Shown here: positions 17,948 to 26,236 of the stretch, in pieces
Layout: each line of letters starts with the position of its first letter
Position numbering within the stretch: the stretch's first letter is position 1
Source of the DNA: Amycolatopsis coloradensis
GTDB lineage: Bacteria; Actinomycetota; Actinomycetes; Mycobacteriales; Pseudonocardiaceae
DNA: 64,000 nucleotides
Assembly: GCF_001953865.1 (NCBI RefSeq)
Contig: NZ_MQUQ01000018.1
Location: 186,001 to 250,000, forward strand
Reading direction: 5' to 3'
Program-made: the position numbers and the translations under genes
Notes under the pieces: model-generated
Told to the model about the DNA's origin: nothing
The model's database searches: none
Seen by the model: the letters and a program-made list of their open reading frames with translations, nothing else

Positions 17948-18889
17948 GTGTACGGGAAGCAGAACGGACTGGGCTTCGCCACTTCGGCGCTGAGCCTGGG
18001 ATCCTGGAACACCTGGGACCGCATGGACTTCGACGACGCGGTGCGCCTGATCCGGCACGCGATCGACGCCGGGGTCACCCTGTTCGACGTGGCCTACTAC
18101 AACATGGGGCCGCATTCCGAACAGTCGCGTACGGATCTCCTCTTCGGCGAGGCTGTCCGGGCGGCCGGGATCAACCGCGACGACTATCAACTGTGCGGGA
18201 AACTCTGGCTCTGGGACTACCCGAACACCGGTTTCGCCGAGCAACTCGCGACCTCGTTCGACCGGATCGGCGTCGACCGCGCGGAAGCGGTCGTGGTCGG
18301 CGACTACTTCGACCGGCCGGACATCCCGCGGATCGTCACCGAGGTCGCCGAACAGATCCGCCTCGGCCGGTTCGACGTGTGGGGCGTGAACAACTGGCTG
18401 GCGTCGGATCTCGACCGGGCGCTGGACTTCGCTGCCGAAGAGGGGCTCCCGGCGCCGGGTTTCGCCCAGCTGAAGTACAGCGTCGCGCGGCGCTCGATGG
18501 CTGAAGGGCCCTTCTACGGCCCGCATTTCGAAGCCGGACGATTGACTTTGCAGGCGTCGGACGTGTTCGAGGGCGGGGTGCTGCTCGGCAAGACCCCGGA
18601 CCGGAAGATCGGCGCGGACCCCGGCGGTATCCGCGAGTCGATCCGGGCGGCAGCCTCGCGTGTCACCGCTGTTGCCGGAGACTTCGGTGTGAGCCCTTCG
18701 CAGCTGGCGATCGCGTTCTGTCTCGCCTACGCGCCGGTGGCGAACGTACTGTTCGGGGTGAGCCGCCTCGCGCAACTAGAGGACAACTTGGGCGCGGTAC
18801 GGCTGGCTTCCGAGCACGGCGCGGAGGTGCGGGACGCTCTGGAGGACCTCTGGCTGGACCGCTCGGTCGCCGCCGATGGCACCCTCTGA
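17948..18889 (+). CDS. Aldo/keto reductase-family protein lacking the catalytic His (paralogue)
   Basis: A 313-residue AKR-fold protein, clearly similar along its length to the protein at 13743-14702 (shared LGSW, DRMDF, GVNNW, QLKYSVARRS, ASDVFEGGVLLGK). Asp47, Tyr51 and Lys85 are in place, but the fourth tetrad position is Gly118 (VVVGDY). The GTG at 17948 is chosen because AAAGGAAA lies about 5 bases upstream. It is controlled from operator B. Having two divergent paralogues in one regulon suggests two related substrates or a heteromeric enzyme. Two long palindromes follow its stop. Confidence 0.8.
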   Translation: MYGKQNGLGFATSALSLGSWNTWDRMDFDDAVRLIRHAIDAGVTLFDVAYYNMGPHSEQSRTDLLFGEAVRAAGINRDDYQLCGKLWLWDYPNTGFAEQLATSFDRIGVDRAEAVVVGDYFDRPDIPRIVTEVAEQIRLGRFDVWGVNNWLASDLDRALDFAAEEGLPAPGFAQLKYSVARRSMAEGPFYGPHFEAGRLTLQASDVFEGGVLLGKTPDRKIGADPGGIRESIRAAASRVTAVAGDFGVSPSQLAIAFCLAYAPVANVLFGVSRLAQLEDNLGAVRLASEHGAEVRDALEDLWLDRSVAADGTL

Positions 18890-18901
18890 CTCCCGTCCCG
18901 G

Positions 18902-18958
18902 GTGTTATGAACGGGACTTTCATGGCAAAATTTGCCATGAAAGTCCCGTTCATAACAC
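18902..18958. repeat. Perfect 57-bp palindrome (family 4)
   Basis: Arms 18902-18929 and 18931-18958 are exact reverse complements over 28 bases, with a single A in the middle. It starts 13 bp after the AKR stop, between convergent genes. No other copy is seen in this window. Such length and perfection would form a very stable hairpin in RNA or a cruciform in DNA. A bidirectional terminator is the simplest reading. Confidence 0.85.
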
Positions 18959-19008
18959 GCTTCCAGGCCTTGGTTCGCGGTGCTCGGGTGGTGCTCCGGC
19001 CACGCCGG

Positions 19009-19073
19009 CTGAAGTACATGAAGGCCTCCTTCCTTGCGCCTAGCGCAAGGAAGGAGGCCTTCATGTACTTCAG
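19009..19073. repeat. Palindromic element, family 1 (copy 1)
   Basis: Two perfectly complementary 31-base arms (19009-19039 and 19043-19073) around CTA. It shares all but one base pair of its 28-bp core with the element at 33839-33899: T19027/A19055 here is C33855/G33883 there, a compensatory change. It ends 15 bp before the stop of the convergent hydrolase at 19089. Confidence 0.85.
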
Positions 19074-19088
19074 GAAGCCCACGGTTCC

Positions 19089-19805
19089 CTACCCGAGGAA
19101 CTCCCGCACCGCAGTCTTGAACTCCGGGCTCCGCAGCGCCCCGCCGTGATCCCCGGGCACCCGCACCAGCGAAGCGCCCGGCACCAGTTCGACGAGCGTT
19201 TCGATGCCCTGGCTCACCGGATCGTCCGTACCGGCCACGAACCGGGTCGGCACGGCGACGGCACCCACGGCAGGAGTGAACGGTTCGGCGCGCAGATCCT
19301 CGATACACCGCGCGAGCGCGGCCGGATTCCGGCCCGGCGCGGTGATCATGTGCGCGATCATCCCGGTCAGCGGATCCGACGGTGCCTTGCCGCCGTCGGC
19401 GAACGCCAGCGCGGCCGCGACATCGACGGCGCCGAAGGGCTCGAACGGGCTCACGCCCGCCAGCACGAGCCGCCGCACCGGCGCCTGGGCGGGCAGTTCC
19501 CAGGACAGCCGGGCACCCAGCGAGTAGCCGACAACGTCCACTTCGGACAGATCCGCGACGAGCCGTGACAGTTCGCCGGTGATCGCGGCCGCGCCCAGCG
19601 AGCCCGTGGGTGCCGGGCTGGAGCCGTGAGCGGGCAGGTCGGGTACGAGCACCTCGCGACCCATGGCGGTGAGCGCGGCGGGCCACCCCGTGGTGATCCA
19701 GTCGGTGTGCCCGTCGGAGGCGAATCCGTGCACCAGCAGTACCGGCGGTCCCGAGACGACCTCGGGGACGAAACGGCGCACGGCCAGGGAAGTAGTGGCA
19801 GACAA
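19089..19805 (-). CDS. Alpha/beta hydrolase
   Basis: Serine hydrolase of 238 residues: oxyanion region VLLVHGFASDG, nucleophile elbow GYSLGA, and a late His in VPGDHGGAL. The start appears to be TTG at 19805, because AAAGGA is well placed upstream and no ATG or GTG fits. It is the fifth and last gene of the ABC importer operon (25013 to 19089), 12 bp after a permease. A cytoplasmic esterase or lactonase acting on the imported compound is inferred from this context. Confidence 0.77.
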   Translation of the reverse strand: MSATTSLAVRRFVPEVVSGPPVLLVHGFASDGHTDWITTGWPAALTAMGREVLVPDLPAHGSSPAPTGSLGAAAITGELSRLVADLSEVDVVGYSLGARLSWELPAQAPVRRLVLAGVSPFEPFGAVDVAAALAFADGGKAPSDPLTGMIAHMITAPGRNPAALARCIEDLRAEPFTPAVGAVAVPTRFVAGTDDPVSQGIETLVELVPGASLVRVPGDHGGALRSPEFKTAVREFLG

Positions 19806-19817
19806 CGGAATCCTTTC

Positions 19818-20738
19818 TCAGCTGCCGGAGGGGCGGCGGGTGCGCAGGCGTTGCATCTCGCTCAGCGTCCGCGCACGGGCGTCGACGGCGATCCGCAGCG
19901 ACGATCCGATGAGGTTCAGCAGGAACACGCACACCATGATCGTCACGCCGGGCGCGATCACCAGCCAGGGCGCCTGCACCAGGTAAGACCGCCCTTCGGC
20001 GATCATGTTGCCCCAGGTCGGGGTCGGGGGAGCGATACCGAGGCCGAGGAAGCTCATCGCGCCGTCGACCAGCATCGCGGCCGCGGACAGGATCACCACC
20101 TGCACCAGCGCCAGCGGCAGCACGTTCGGGAACACGTGGACGACGAGGATCTTCCCCTTGCTCATTCCCGAAACCCGCGCCGCGCCGATGTACGCCCGGC
20201 CGGCGATGCCGAGCACCCGGCTGCGGATGACACGGGCGGTGAACGGGGTGAAGATCACCGTCAGCGCGATCAACTCGGTCCAGATGCTCGCGCCGAGCGA
20301 GATCGCCAGCGCCATCGCCAGGATGATCGCCGGGAACGACATCCAGGCGTCCATCACCCGCATCAGCACCGCGTCCGCCGCCCGGAAGAAACCGCTGATC
20401 AGCCCGATCACGAGACCGGTGAACGCCGCGCACAGGGTGATCAAGGCCGACAGCCCGAGTGACGCGCGCCCGCCGGAGACCAGCCGGGCGAGCACGTCAC
20501 GGCCGAACGAGTCCGTGCCGAGTGGATGCGCGGCCGACGGCGGCAGGAGCCGGTTGACCGGATCGGTCGCGCTCACGCTGGGCAGGAAGAACGGCAGCAC
20601 GAGCACGGCCAGGACGATCAGCGCCAGCAGCGCGGTGGTGATGACCAGCATCCGGTTGCGCCGGAACAGCTTGGCCGCGCGACCGGCCGAGGGTGCTTCA
20701 CGCACCGACGGCGTCTTTTCCACCAGAGCCACGCTCAC
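19818..20738 (-). CDS. Oligopeptide/nickel-type ABC importer permease (DppC-like)
   Basis: Inner-membrane permease of 306 residues. It has a charged N-terminal tail (VEKTPSVREAPSAGRAAKLF), a first helix, the LGTDSFGRDVLARLVSGGR segment typical of DppC/OppC, five further helices and the EAA loop (ARVSGMSKGKILVVHVFPN). The GTG at 20738 overlaps the preceding permease stop (GTGA). It forms the channel with the product of 20735-21679. Confidence 0.85.
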   Translation of the reverse strand: MSVALVEKTPSVREAPSAGRAAKLFRRNRMLVITTALLALIVLAVLVLPFFLPSVSATDPVNRLLPPSAAHPLGTDSFGRDVLARLVSGGRASLGLSALITLCAAFTGLVIGLISGFFRAADAVLMRVMDAWMSFPAIILAMALAISLGASIWTELIALTVIFTPFTARVIRSRVLGIAGRAYIGAARVSGMSKGKILVVHVFPNVLPLALVQVVILSAAAMLVDGAMSFLGLGIAPPTPTWGNMIAEGRSYLVQAPWLVIAPGVTIMVCVFLLNLIGSSLRIAVDARARTLSEMQRLRTRRPSGS

Positions 20739-21679
20739 GAGACACGCACCTTCGGGTCGAGCAGCGCGTACGACAGGTCCACCAGCAGGTTGACCAATAC
20801 GAACAGCACCGCGACGAACAGCGTCACACCCTGGATCAGCGGGAAGTCCCGGGTGGACACCGCGCCCATCAGCAGATGGCCCAGCCCCGGCACGACGAAG
20901 ATGGACTCGATGATCACGATCCCGCCGACCAGCATGGCGAAGTTGCTGCCCAGCTGGGTGATCAGCGGCATCAGCGCGTTCGGCAGGACATGTTTGGTCA
21001 TGACCTGCCGCTCGGACAGGCCCTTCACCCGCGCGGTGCGCAGATACGCCAGCGGAAGCTCGCCGAGCAGGCTTTCGCGCAGGGTGAGCACGAACAACGC
21101 CGTCTGCCCGATGACCAGCACGGTCAGCGGCAGCACGAGCGCGGGCACCGCCGTCGCCGGCTCGGTGAACAGGTTTTCGTAGCCGCTGGAGGGGAACCAG
21201 CGCAGTGTCACCGAGAACACCAGCACGAGCATCAGCGAGATCCAGAAGTCCGGCATCGCCATCCCCAGAGCCGACAACCTGTCCAGCAGCCGCGCCACCG
21301 GGTTGCGCGGCGAGACGGCCTGCCAGGACGTGATGGCGACCGAAAGGAAGAAGCTGATCACCGTGGACAGCACGGCCAGCGTCAGCGTCGGCAGGATGTG
21401 GTCGGCGACCACGCCGAGCACCGGCGCGTGGTAGGTGATCGACGTGCCGAAATCGCCTCGCAGCACGTTCCCGGCCCAGCCGAGATACTGCTCCCACAGT
21501 GTTCCGTTCAGCCCCATGCTCTCCCGTAGCGCGTCCACATCGGACGGACGTGCCGTCGGGCCGAGGATGGCCTGCGCCGGGTCGCCGGGGATCAGCCGGA
21601 TGACGAAGAACATCATCGTCCCGACGATCACCAGGATGATCACCAGATCGCGCAGCCTGCGCAGCAGCAGACCGGTCAT
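20735..21679 (-). CDS. Oligopeptide/nickel-type ABC importer permease (DppB-like)
   Basis: Permease of 314 residues with six membrane helices. The N-terminus LRRLRDLVIILVIVGTMMFF and motif RLIPGDPAQAILG are typical of DppB/OppB, and the EAA loop reads YLRTARVKGLSERQVMTKHVLPNA. The ATG at 21679 overlaps the solute-binding-protein stop (ATGA). It is one half of the transmembrane channel of the importer encoded at 19818-25013. Confidence 0.86.
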   Translation of the reverse strand: MTGLLLRRLRDLVIILVIVGTMMFFVIRLIPGDPAQAILGPTARPSDVDALRESMGLNGTLWEQYLGWAGNVLRGDFGTSITYHAPVLGVVADHILPTLTLAVLSTVISFFLSVAITSWQAVSPRNPVARLLDRLSALGMAMPDFWISLMLVLVFSVTLRWFPSSGYENLFTEPATAVPALVLPLTVLVIGQTALFVLTLRESLLGELPLAYLRTARVKGLSERQVMTKHVLPNALMPLITQLGSNFAMLVGGIVIIESIFVVPGLGHLLMGAVSTRDFPLIQGVTLFVAVLFVLVNLLVDLSYALLDPKVRVS

Positions 21680-23256
21680 GATGCCAGCCAGGTGTTCCAG
21701 AAGACGCGGTAGAAGTCGCCGTAGCCCTTGAGCTTGGGGGAGTAGGCCGCGTACAGCCTGGACTGGCTCAGGGTGATCACCGACAACTGCTTCCAGGTGA
21801 ACGCCTGGAGCTTGTCCACCACGGCCTTCGCCTGCTCAGGCGTGGTCGAGGCGTTGAACTCGGCCATCAGCCCGTCCAGTTCGGGCGAGGAAGACCCGTT
21901 CAGCGTGCCCAGGGTGAGCGCGGGCATCTGCGCGGGCGAGGTCAGCGCCGAGTCGAAGAACAGCGTGGTGATGTCCCAGCCACCCGGTTCCTTCGTCAAC
22001 GTGCCCAGCATCGTGGCGAAGTCGAAGGTGTCGATCTTGGTGTTGATGCCGATCTTCGACAGGCTGTCCTGGATCAGCACGGCCCACTTCCCGAACTCCG
22101 GGTAGGAGTTCGTGGTGACGATGTGAATCGTGGCACCGGCGGTGATCCCGGCCTCGGCCAGCAACTGCTTGGCCTTCTCCGGATCGTGCTTCTTGTAGAC
22201 CTCTTCGCCCGCGGTGGAATAGAACTGCTTGTTGTCCGGGGAGGCGAAGGCGCCGGTCTCGACGGTGAGGTCCTTGCTGCCACCGGTGGCCGCGTTGATC
22301 GCGGGCTTGTCCAGCAACAGGTTCAGCGCCTCGCGGGCACGGGGATCGGCGAACTTCGAACCGGGGTTGAAGTTCGGGATGATCACATTGTCGTTGCCGC
22401 CGGGCAGGTTGTGCACGACCACGGCCGGGTTGTTGCGCAGGGTCTCGTACTGGTCGTTGGTGGGCATGATGTGATCCCACTGGCCGGTCTGGAGGCCGTT
22501 GATCAGCGCGTCCTGGTCGGAGACCACCTTGTAGGTCACGGTGTCGAGGTACGCGTGCTTGGCGCCCGCCTGGCCGCCCCAGTCCTCTTCGGACCGGGAC
22601 TTGTAGCCGGAGTGGCGCTCCAGCACCAGTTCGCGGCCGATGTCCCAGCTCTTCAGCTTGTACGGCCCGGTCCCGATCGCCTTGTCCTGGCCGAACCCGG
22701 TCGGTGGGACACCGGTGAGGTTCTTCGCCTCGTAGATCTCCGTGCCCGCACCGGCGAGTTCGTTGATCAGCGGGTAGCGCGGCTGCTTGAGCTTGATGGT
22801 CACCGTGGCCGGGTCGGCCGGGGTGATCGCCTCGATGTCCGGGGTGACCAGCTGGCCGGTGCGGTGGACCTGCTGCCACCGCTTGAGGCTCGCCACGACG
22901 TCTTCGGACGTCAGCGGGTTGCCGTCGTGGAAGGTGACACCCTGGCGCAGCTTGAAGGTGTAGGTGAGCCTGTCCGGGCTGGTGGTGAAGTCCTCGACCA
23001 GCATGGGCCGGGCGGTGAAAGCTCGGTCCACTTCGAACAGCTTCTCGTACATCATGTTGCCGATGTGCGCGGTCACCTGGCCGGGGTTGGCGACCATGTC
23101 GAGGGACTGCGGATCGGTGGGCACGGCGACGTTGAGGTTGCCGCCGGGCTTCGGGGGCCCGTCGGCGGCGCCACCGCCCGCCTGCCCTCCCATACACGAG
23201 CTGAGCAGCAGGACGGTCGCCACGCCGAGCGCGGCCGAGGTCAGGGTTCGTCTCAT
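21676..23256 (-). CDS. Extracellular solute-binding lipoprotein, peptide/nickel family 5
   Basis: Ligand receptor of the importer, 526 residues. The signal ends in the lipobox LLSSCMGG, and the mature part follows the SBP_bac_5 plan (PTDPQSLDMVANPG near the start, then FTTSPDRLTYTFKLRQGVTFHDGNPLTSEDV). The ATG at 23256 overlaps the ATPase stop (ATGA). The family binds peptides, but also opines, sugars and plant metabolites; the ligand here is unknown and would identify the substrate of the whole TetR-controlled region. Confidence 0.86.
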   Translation of the reverse strand: MRRTLTSAALGVATVLLLSSCMGGQAGGGAADGPPKPGGNLNVAVPTDPQSLDMVANPGQVTAHIGNMMYEKLFEVDRAFTARPMLVEDFTTSPDRLTYTFKLRQGVTFHDGNPLTSEDVVASLKRWQQVHRTGQLVTPDIEAITPADPATVTIKLKQPRYPLINELAGAGTEIYEAKNLTGVPPTGFGQDKAIGTGPYKLKSWDIGRELVLERHSGYKSRSEEDWGGQAGAKHAYLDTVTYKVVSDQDALINGLQTGQWDHIMPTNDQYETLRNNPAVVVHNLPGGNDNVIIPNFNPGSKFADPRAREALNLLLDKPAINAATGGSKDLTVETGAFASPDNKQFYSTAGEEVYKKHDPEKAKQLLAEAGITAGATIHIVTTNSYPEFGKWAVLIQDSLSKIGINTKIDTFDFATMLGTLTKEPGGWDITTLFFDSALTSPAQMPALTLGTLNGSSSPELDGLMAEFNASTTPEQAKAVVDKLQAFTWKQLSVITLSQSRLYAAYSPKLKGYGDFYRVFWNTWLAS

Positions 23257-25013
23257 GGGTTCCGCACTCCAGGGTGGGGGTGGACGGGCAGCTCGGGGTT
23301 CGCCGCGAGCAGGCGGCGGGTGTACTCGTGCCGGGCGCGGAGCCGGATCTCGTCCGGGTCGCCGATTTCGATCAGCTCGCCCCGGTACATCACGCCGACC
23401 CGGTCGGCGACCGAGAGCACCAGGCTGAGGTTGTGCGTGATGAACAGGAAACTGAGCGCGCGGGTGCGCCGCAGGTCGAGTAGCAGGTTCATCACCTGGC
23501 CCTGCACCGAGACGTCGAGCGCGGAGGTGGGCTCGTCGGCGACGATGAGGTCCGGTTCGGCGGCGATCGCGCGGGCGATCGAGACACGCTGCCGCTGACC
23601 GCCGGAGAGCTGTGACGGCAGTTTCTTCGCGGTGTCCGACGGGAGCCCGACCTCGTCGATCAGTTCGGTGACCCGGCGGTCGAGTTCCGCGCCGCGCAGG
23701 CCAGTGAGTTCCCGCAAGGGTTCGGCGATGATCCGCGCGGCGGTGTGCCGCGGATCGAGTGAACTCTGCGGGTCCTGGAAGATGAGTTGCGCGCGGCGGC
23801 GGAACGAGCGCTCGTCGCCGTCGAGACCGGACGGGGTGCACCGGTGCTCGCCGAAGGCGATGCTGCCTCCTGTCGGGGTCTCCAGCGCGCTCACCAGGCG
23901 GCCGAGCGTCGTCTTGCCGGAACCGGATTCCCCGACCAGGCCGAAGAACTCACCCGGGGCTATCTCCAGCGAGACGTCCTTGACCGCGTGCACCTCCGGC
24001 TCACGGGTCAGCGAGAACCTGCCACGACGTCCGTACACTTTGGACACCGACTCGATGACGAGCGTGGTGCCCTCGCCCGCGTTCTCCGCTTTCTCGCGGC
24101 TCAGCGCCTTGGTCTCGGTCGCGACCGCCGATTCGCCGTTCATCGCGGCCTCGAGCAAGGCTTCGGAGATGGTGGGGAAGCCGTCGCGTCTGCTCACCCC
24201 GAGTTTCGGCACGCAGTCGAGCAACGCCTTGGTGTAGGGATGCTTCGGCGCGTGCAGAATGTCCTCTTTGGACCCGAGTTCGACCAGTTCGCCGCGGTAC
24301 ATCACCGCGATCCGGTCGGCCACCTGCGCGGCCACGCCCATGTCGTGCGTGATGAAGACGCACGCGGTGCCGTGGTCGCGGCGGACGCGGTCGAACAGGG
24401 TGAGGATCTCCGCCTGCGTGGTCACGTCCAGGGCCGTGGTCGGCTCGTCGGCGATCAGCAGGCCAGGGTCGGCCATCAGGGCCAGCGCGATCATCACGCG
24501 CTGCTGCATCCCGCCCGACATCTGGTGCGGGTACAGGGAAAGCACCCGGTCGGTGTCGGTGAGGCCGACCTCCTTCAACAGGCCACGTGCCTTCGCTTCG
24601 GCGTCGCGGTGCAATGGCGTGCCCTTGCGCGCGGCTTGGCGTGGCAGGGAACCGGGCTTGCGATAGGCCTCGATCAGCTGCTTGCCGACGCGCTGACTGG
24701 GATTGAGCGAATCCAGCGCCTCCTGGAAGATCATCCCGATTCGCGGGCCGCGGTAGGAGCGCATCTCGTCGGCGGAGAGCCGCGTGAGATCCACGCCGTC
24801 GACGGTGATCTCGCCGCGCGTGAACACCGGCGCGACGAACTCCAGCAACCGGATGATCGACAAGGCCGTCACCGTTTTACCGCTGCCGGATTCGCCGACC
24901 ACGCAGAGTGTGCGGCCTTGTTCGAGGCCGAACGAGAGTTCTCGGACCAGTTCGCGTTCGGTTTCGTCGGCGATCACGCCGACGGTCAGTTCTCGTAATT
25001 CGAGCAGGGTCAT
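23253..25013 (-). CDS. Dual ATPase of Dpp/Opp-type importer (DppD-DppF fusion)
   Basis: Two complete ABC ATPases in one chain of 586 residues. The first has GESGSGKTVTAL, signature MSGGMQQRVMIAL and Walker B LLIADEPTTALD. The second (from about residue 315) has GESGSGKTTLGR, signature LSGGQRQRVSIARA and LIVADEPTSALD. Such fusions are common in actinomycetes. It is the first gene of the importer operon. The ATG at 25013 has AAAGGGG upstream. The promoter region at 25014-25247 holds two good and one weak TetR-type inverted repeats and is shared with the divergent methyltransferase. Confidence 0.87.
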   Translation of the reverse strand: MTLLELRELTVGVIADETERELVRELSFGLEQGRTLCVVGESGSGKTVTALSIIRLLEFVAPVFTRGEITVDGVDLTRLSADEMRSYRGPRIGMIFQEALDSLNPSQRVGKQLIEAYRKPGSLPRQAARKGTPLHRDAEAKARGLLKEVGLTDTDRVLSLYPHQMSGGMQQRVMIALALMADPGLLIADEPTTALDVTTQAEILTLFDRVRRDHGTACVFITHDMGVAAQVADRIAVMYRGELVELGSKEDILHAPKHPYTKALLDCVPKLGVSRRDGFPTISEALLEAAMNGESAVATETKALSREKAENAGEGTTLVIESVSKVYGRRGRFSLTREPEVHAVKDVSLEIAPGEFFGLVGESGSGKTTLGRLVSALETPTGGSIAFGEHRCTPSGLDGDERSFRRRAQLIFQDPQSSLDPRHTAARIIAEPLRELTGLRGAELDRRVTELIDEVGLPSDTAKKLPSQLSGGQRQRVSIARAIAAEPDLIVADEPTSALDVSVQGQVMNLLLDLRRTRALSFLFITHNLSLVLSVADRVGVMYRGELIEIGDPDEIRLRARHEYTRRLLAANPELPVHPHPGVRNP

Positions 25014-25082
25014 GAATCCCCTTTCCCGAGCCCGCCCGAAGCGGACCGCACAGCCGGGGAACGGGCCTCCGGCGGGGGTGGT

Positions 25083-25141
25083 TCTACGCATGTTGACACC
25101 GGGGGGCGGCACTGTCAATGGGTATATTCTACGAATGTAGG
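25083..25141. promoter_or_regulatory. Putative TetR operators C0 (weak) and C1 before the importer operon
   Basis: C1 is TCTAC-GAAT-GTAGG at 25128-25141. Read on the minus strand it runs into GTAGAATATA, giving a TAGAAT -10 for the importer operon. C0 at 25083-25096 is TCTAC-GCAT-GTTGA, with only four of five right-arm bases matching. Between them lies another inverted repeat, TTGACA (25093-25098) and TGTCAA (25113-25118), of unknown meaning. Confidence 0.5.
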
Positions 25142-25200
25142 AAGTTGATATCCGGCGGGTTTTGCCTGGCAGTAGGCGAAAACTCGCGCTGGATTCTTTT

Positions 25201-25216
25201 GTCTACACCTGTAGAC
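25201..25216. promoter_or_regulatory. Putative TetR operator C2 before the methyltransferase
   Basis: GTCTAC-ACCT-GTAGAC has perfect 6-base arms. TAGACT at 25212-25217 inside it is a plausible -10 for the methyltransferase operon, whose GTG is at 25248. It completes a pair of operators flanking the 115-bp core of the divergent promoter region. Confidence 0.62.
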
Positions 25217-25247
25217 TCTCGGCGGAAACGAGCTAAGGAGGGCACCC

Positions 25248-26234
25248 GTGAGCGGGTCGACCAAGACTGCCGGTCCCGAGCGGATCGTGGACATCGCCGT
25301 GGGCTACATGGCGGCAAAGCAACTCTTCGCGGCGAGCCGGATCGGCCTGTTCACCGCGCTCGCCGACGGGCCGCTGACGGCCGCGGAACTGGCGGGGAAG
25401 ACCGGTAAACCGGAGAAGATCACCCGTATCCTCGGTGACGCCATGTCATCACTCGGTCTGCTGTCCCGTGTGGACGGACGGTACGAACTGGCCGCCGACG
25501 CGGCGGAGTACCTCGGCGGCGGAGACCTCGATCTGGCGCCGTTCCTGACCTTCCTCGACACCATCAGCTATCCGCACTGGTTGCAGTTCGGTCACACCGC
25601 CGACAGCGGTGAGCCCGGCAAGCTGGAGATGGACGACACGCGCTGGGGCACGTTCATGGCCGGTGTGATGACGTATAACGCCCTGCACGCGAAGATGCTG
25701 GCCGGCGCGTTCGATTTCGGCCCCCACCGGAAGCTGCTCGACCTCGGCGGGCTCTCGAGCGCGTTCGCGGTCGAAGCCATGAAGACCAACGAAGAACTGC
25801 ACACGACGTTCGTCTTCGACCCGGGCTTCACCGAGTCGGTCACCACCGCGGCGGCCGAGGCGGGGTTCGCCGATCGTGCGACCGTCATCGGCGCGGAGAC
25901 ACCCACCGCGCGTCCCGAAGGCGAGTTCGACCTGGTGATGGTCAACCACGTCGTCCACCGTTTCGACGCGAAGCAGAACGCGGAGATCCTGCGTAACGCC
26001 CGCGCGGCCGCCGCGCCTGGCGCGCGGCTGCTGCTGCTCGACTTCTTCCTCGACGACGACGCGAACCAGCGGCCGATCGACGCGCTGCACGCGGGGGAGT
26101 ACCTGGTGATCGACGGGACGGTCGTCTACCCGGAGGCCGAGGTCCGGGAATGGCTGACCGAGGCGGGCTGGCGGGTCACCGACCGGCTCGCGCTGCCGGG
26201 CAGCCCGCGGGTCCTCGTCGCGGAAGCGGTGTAG
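25248..26234 (+). CDS. O-methyltransferase-like protein (family 2 fold)
   Basis: A 328-residue protein with the N-terminal winged-helix dimerisation domain of plant/actinomycete O-methyltransferases (AAKQLFAASRIGLFTALADG, residues 1-85) and a C-terminal Rossmann domain. The SAM glycine motif near residue 163 reads LLDLGGLSSAFA rather than the usual D-x-G-G-G-x-G, so binding of SAM may be altered. The catalytic-base region around VNHVVHRFD is present. AAGGAGG lies ahead of the GTG at 25248. It is followed after 2 bp by an alpha/beta hydrolase. A methyltransferase in an otherwise degradative regulon is unusual. Confidence 0.75.
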   Translation: MSGSTKTAGPERIVDIAVGYMAAKQLFAASRIGLFTALADGPLTAAELAGKTGKPEKITRILGDAMSSLGLLSRVDGRYELAADAAEYLGGGDLDLAPFLTFLDTISYPHWLQFGHTADSGEPGKLEMDDTRWGTFMAGVMTYNALHAKMLAGAFDFGPHRKLLDLGGLSSAFAVEAMKTNEELHTTFVFDPGFTESVTTAAAEAGFADRATVIGAETPTARPEGEFDLVMVNHVVHRFDAKQNAEILRNARAAAAPGARLLLLDFFLDDDANQRPIDALHAGEYLVIDGTVVYPEAEVREWLTEAGWRVTDRLALPGSPRVLVAEAV

Positions 26235-26236
26235 CC

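Noticed and set aside
18663..20433. Minus-strand frames across the palindromes at 18.9-19.1 kb (repeated peptide like KASFLA...KEAFMYF)
   Set aside because: The peptides are only translations of the palindromic repeats; the same peptide arises at 33.8 kb for the same reason.
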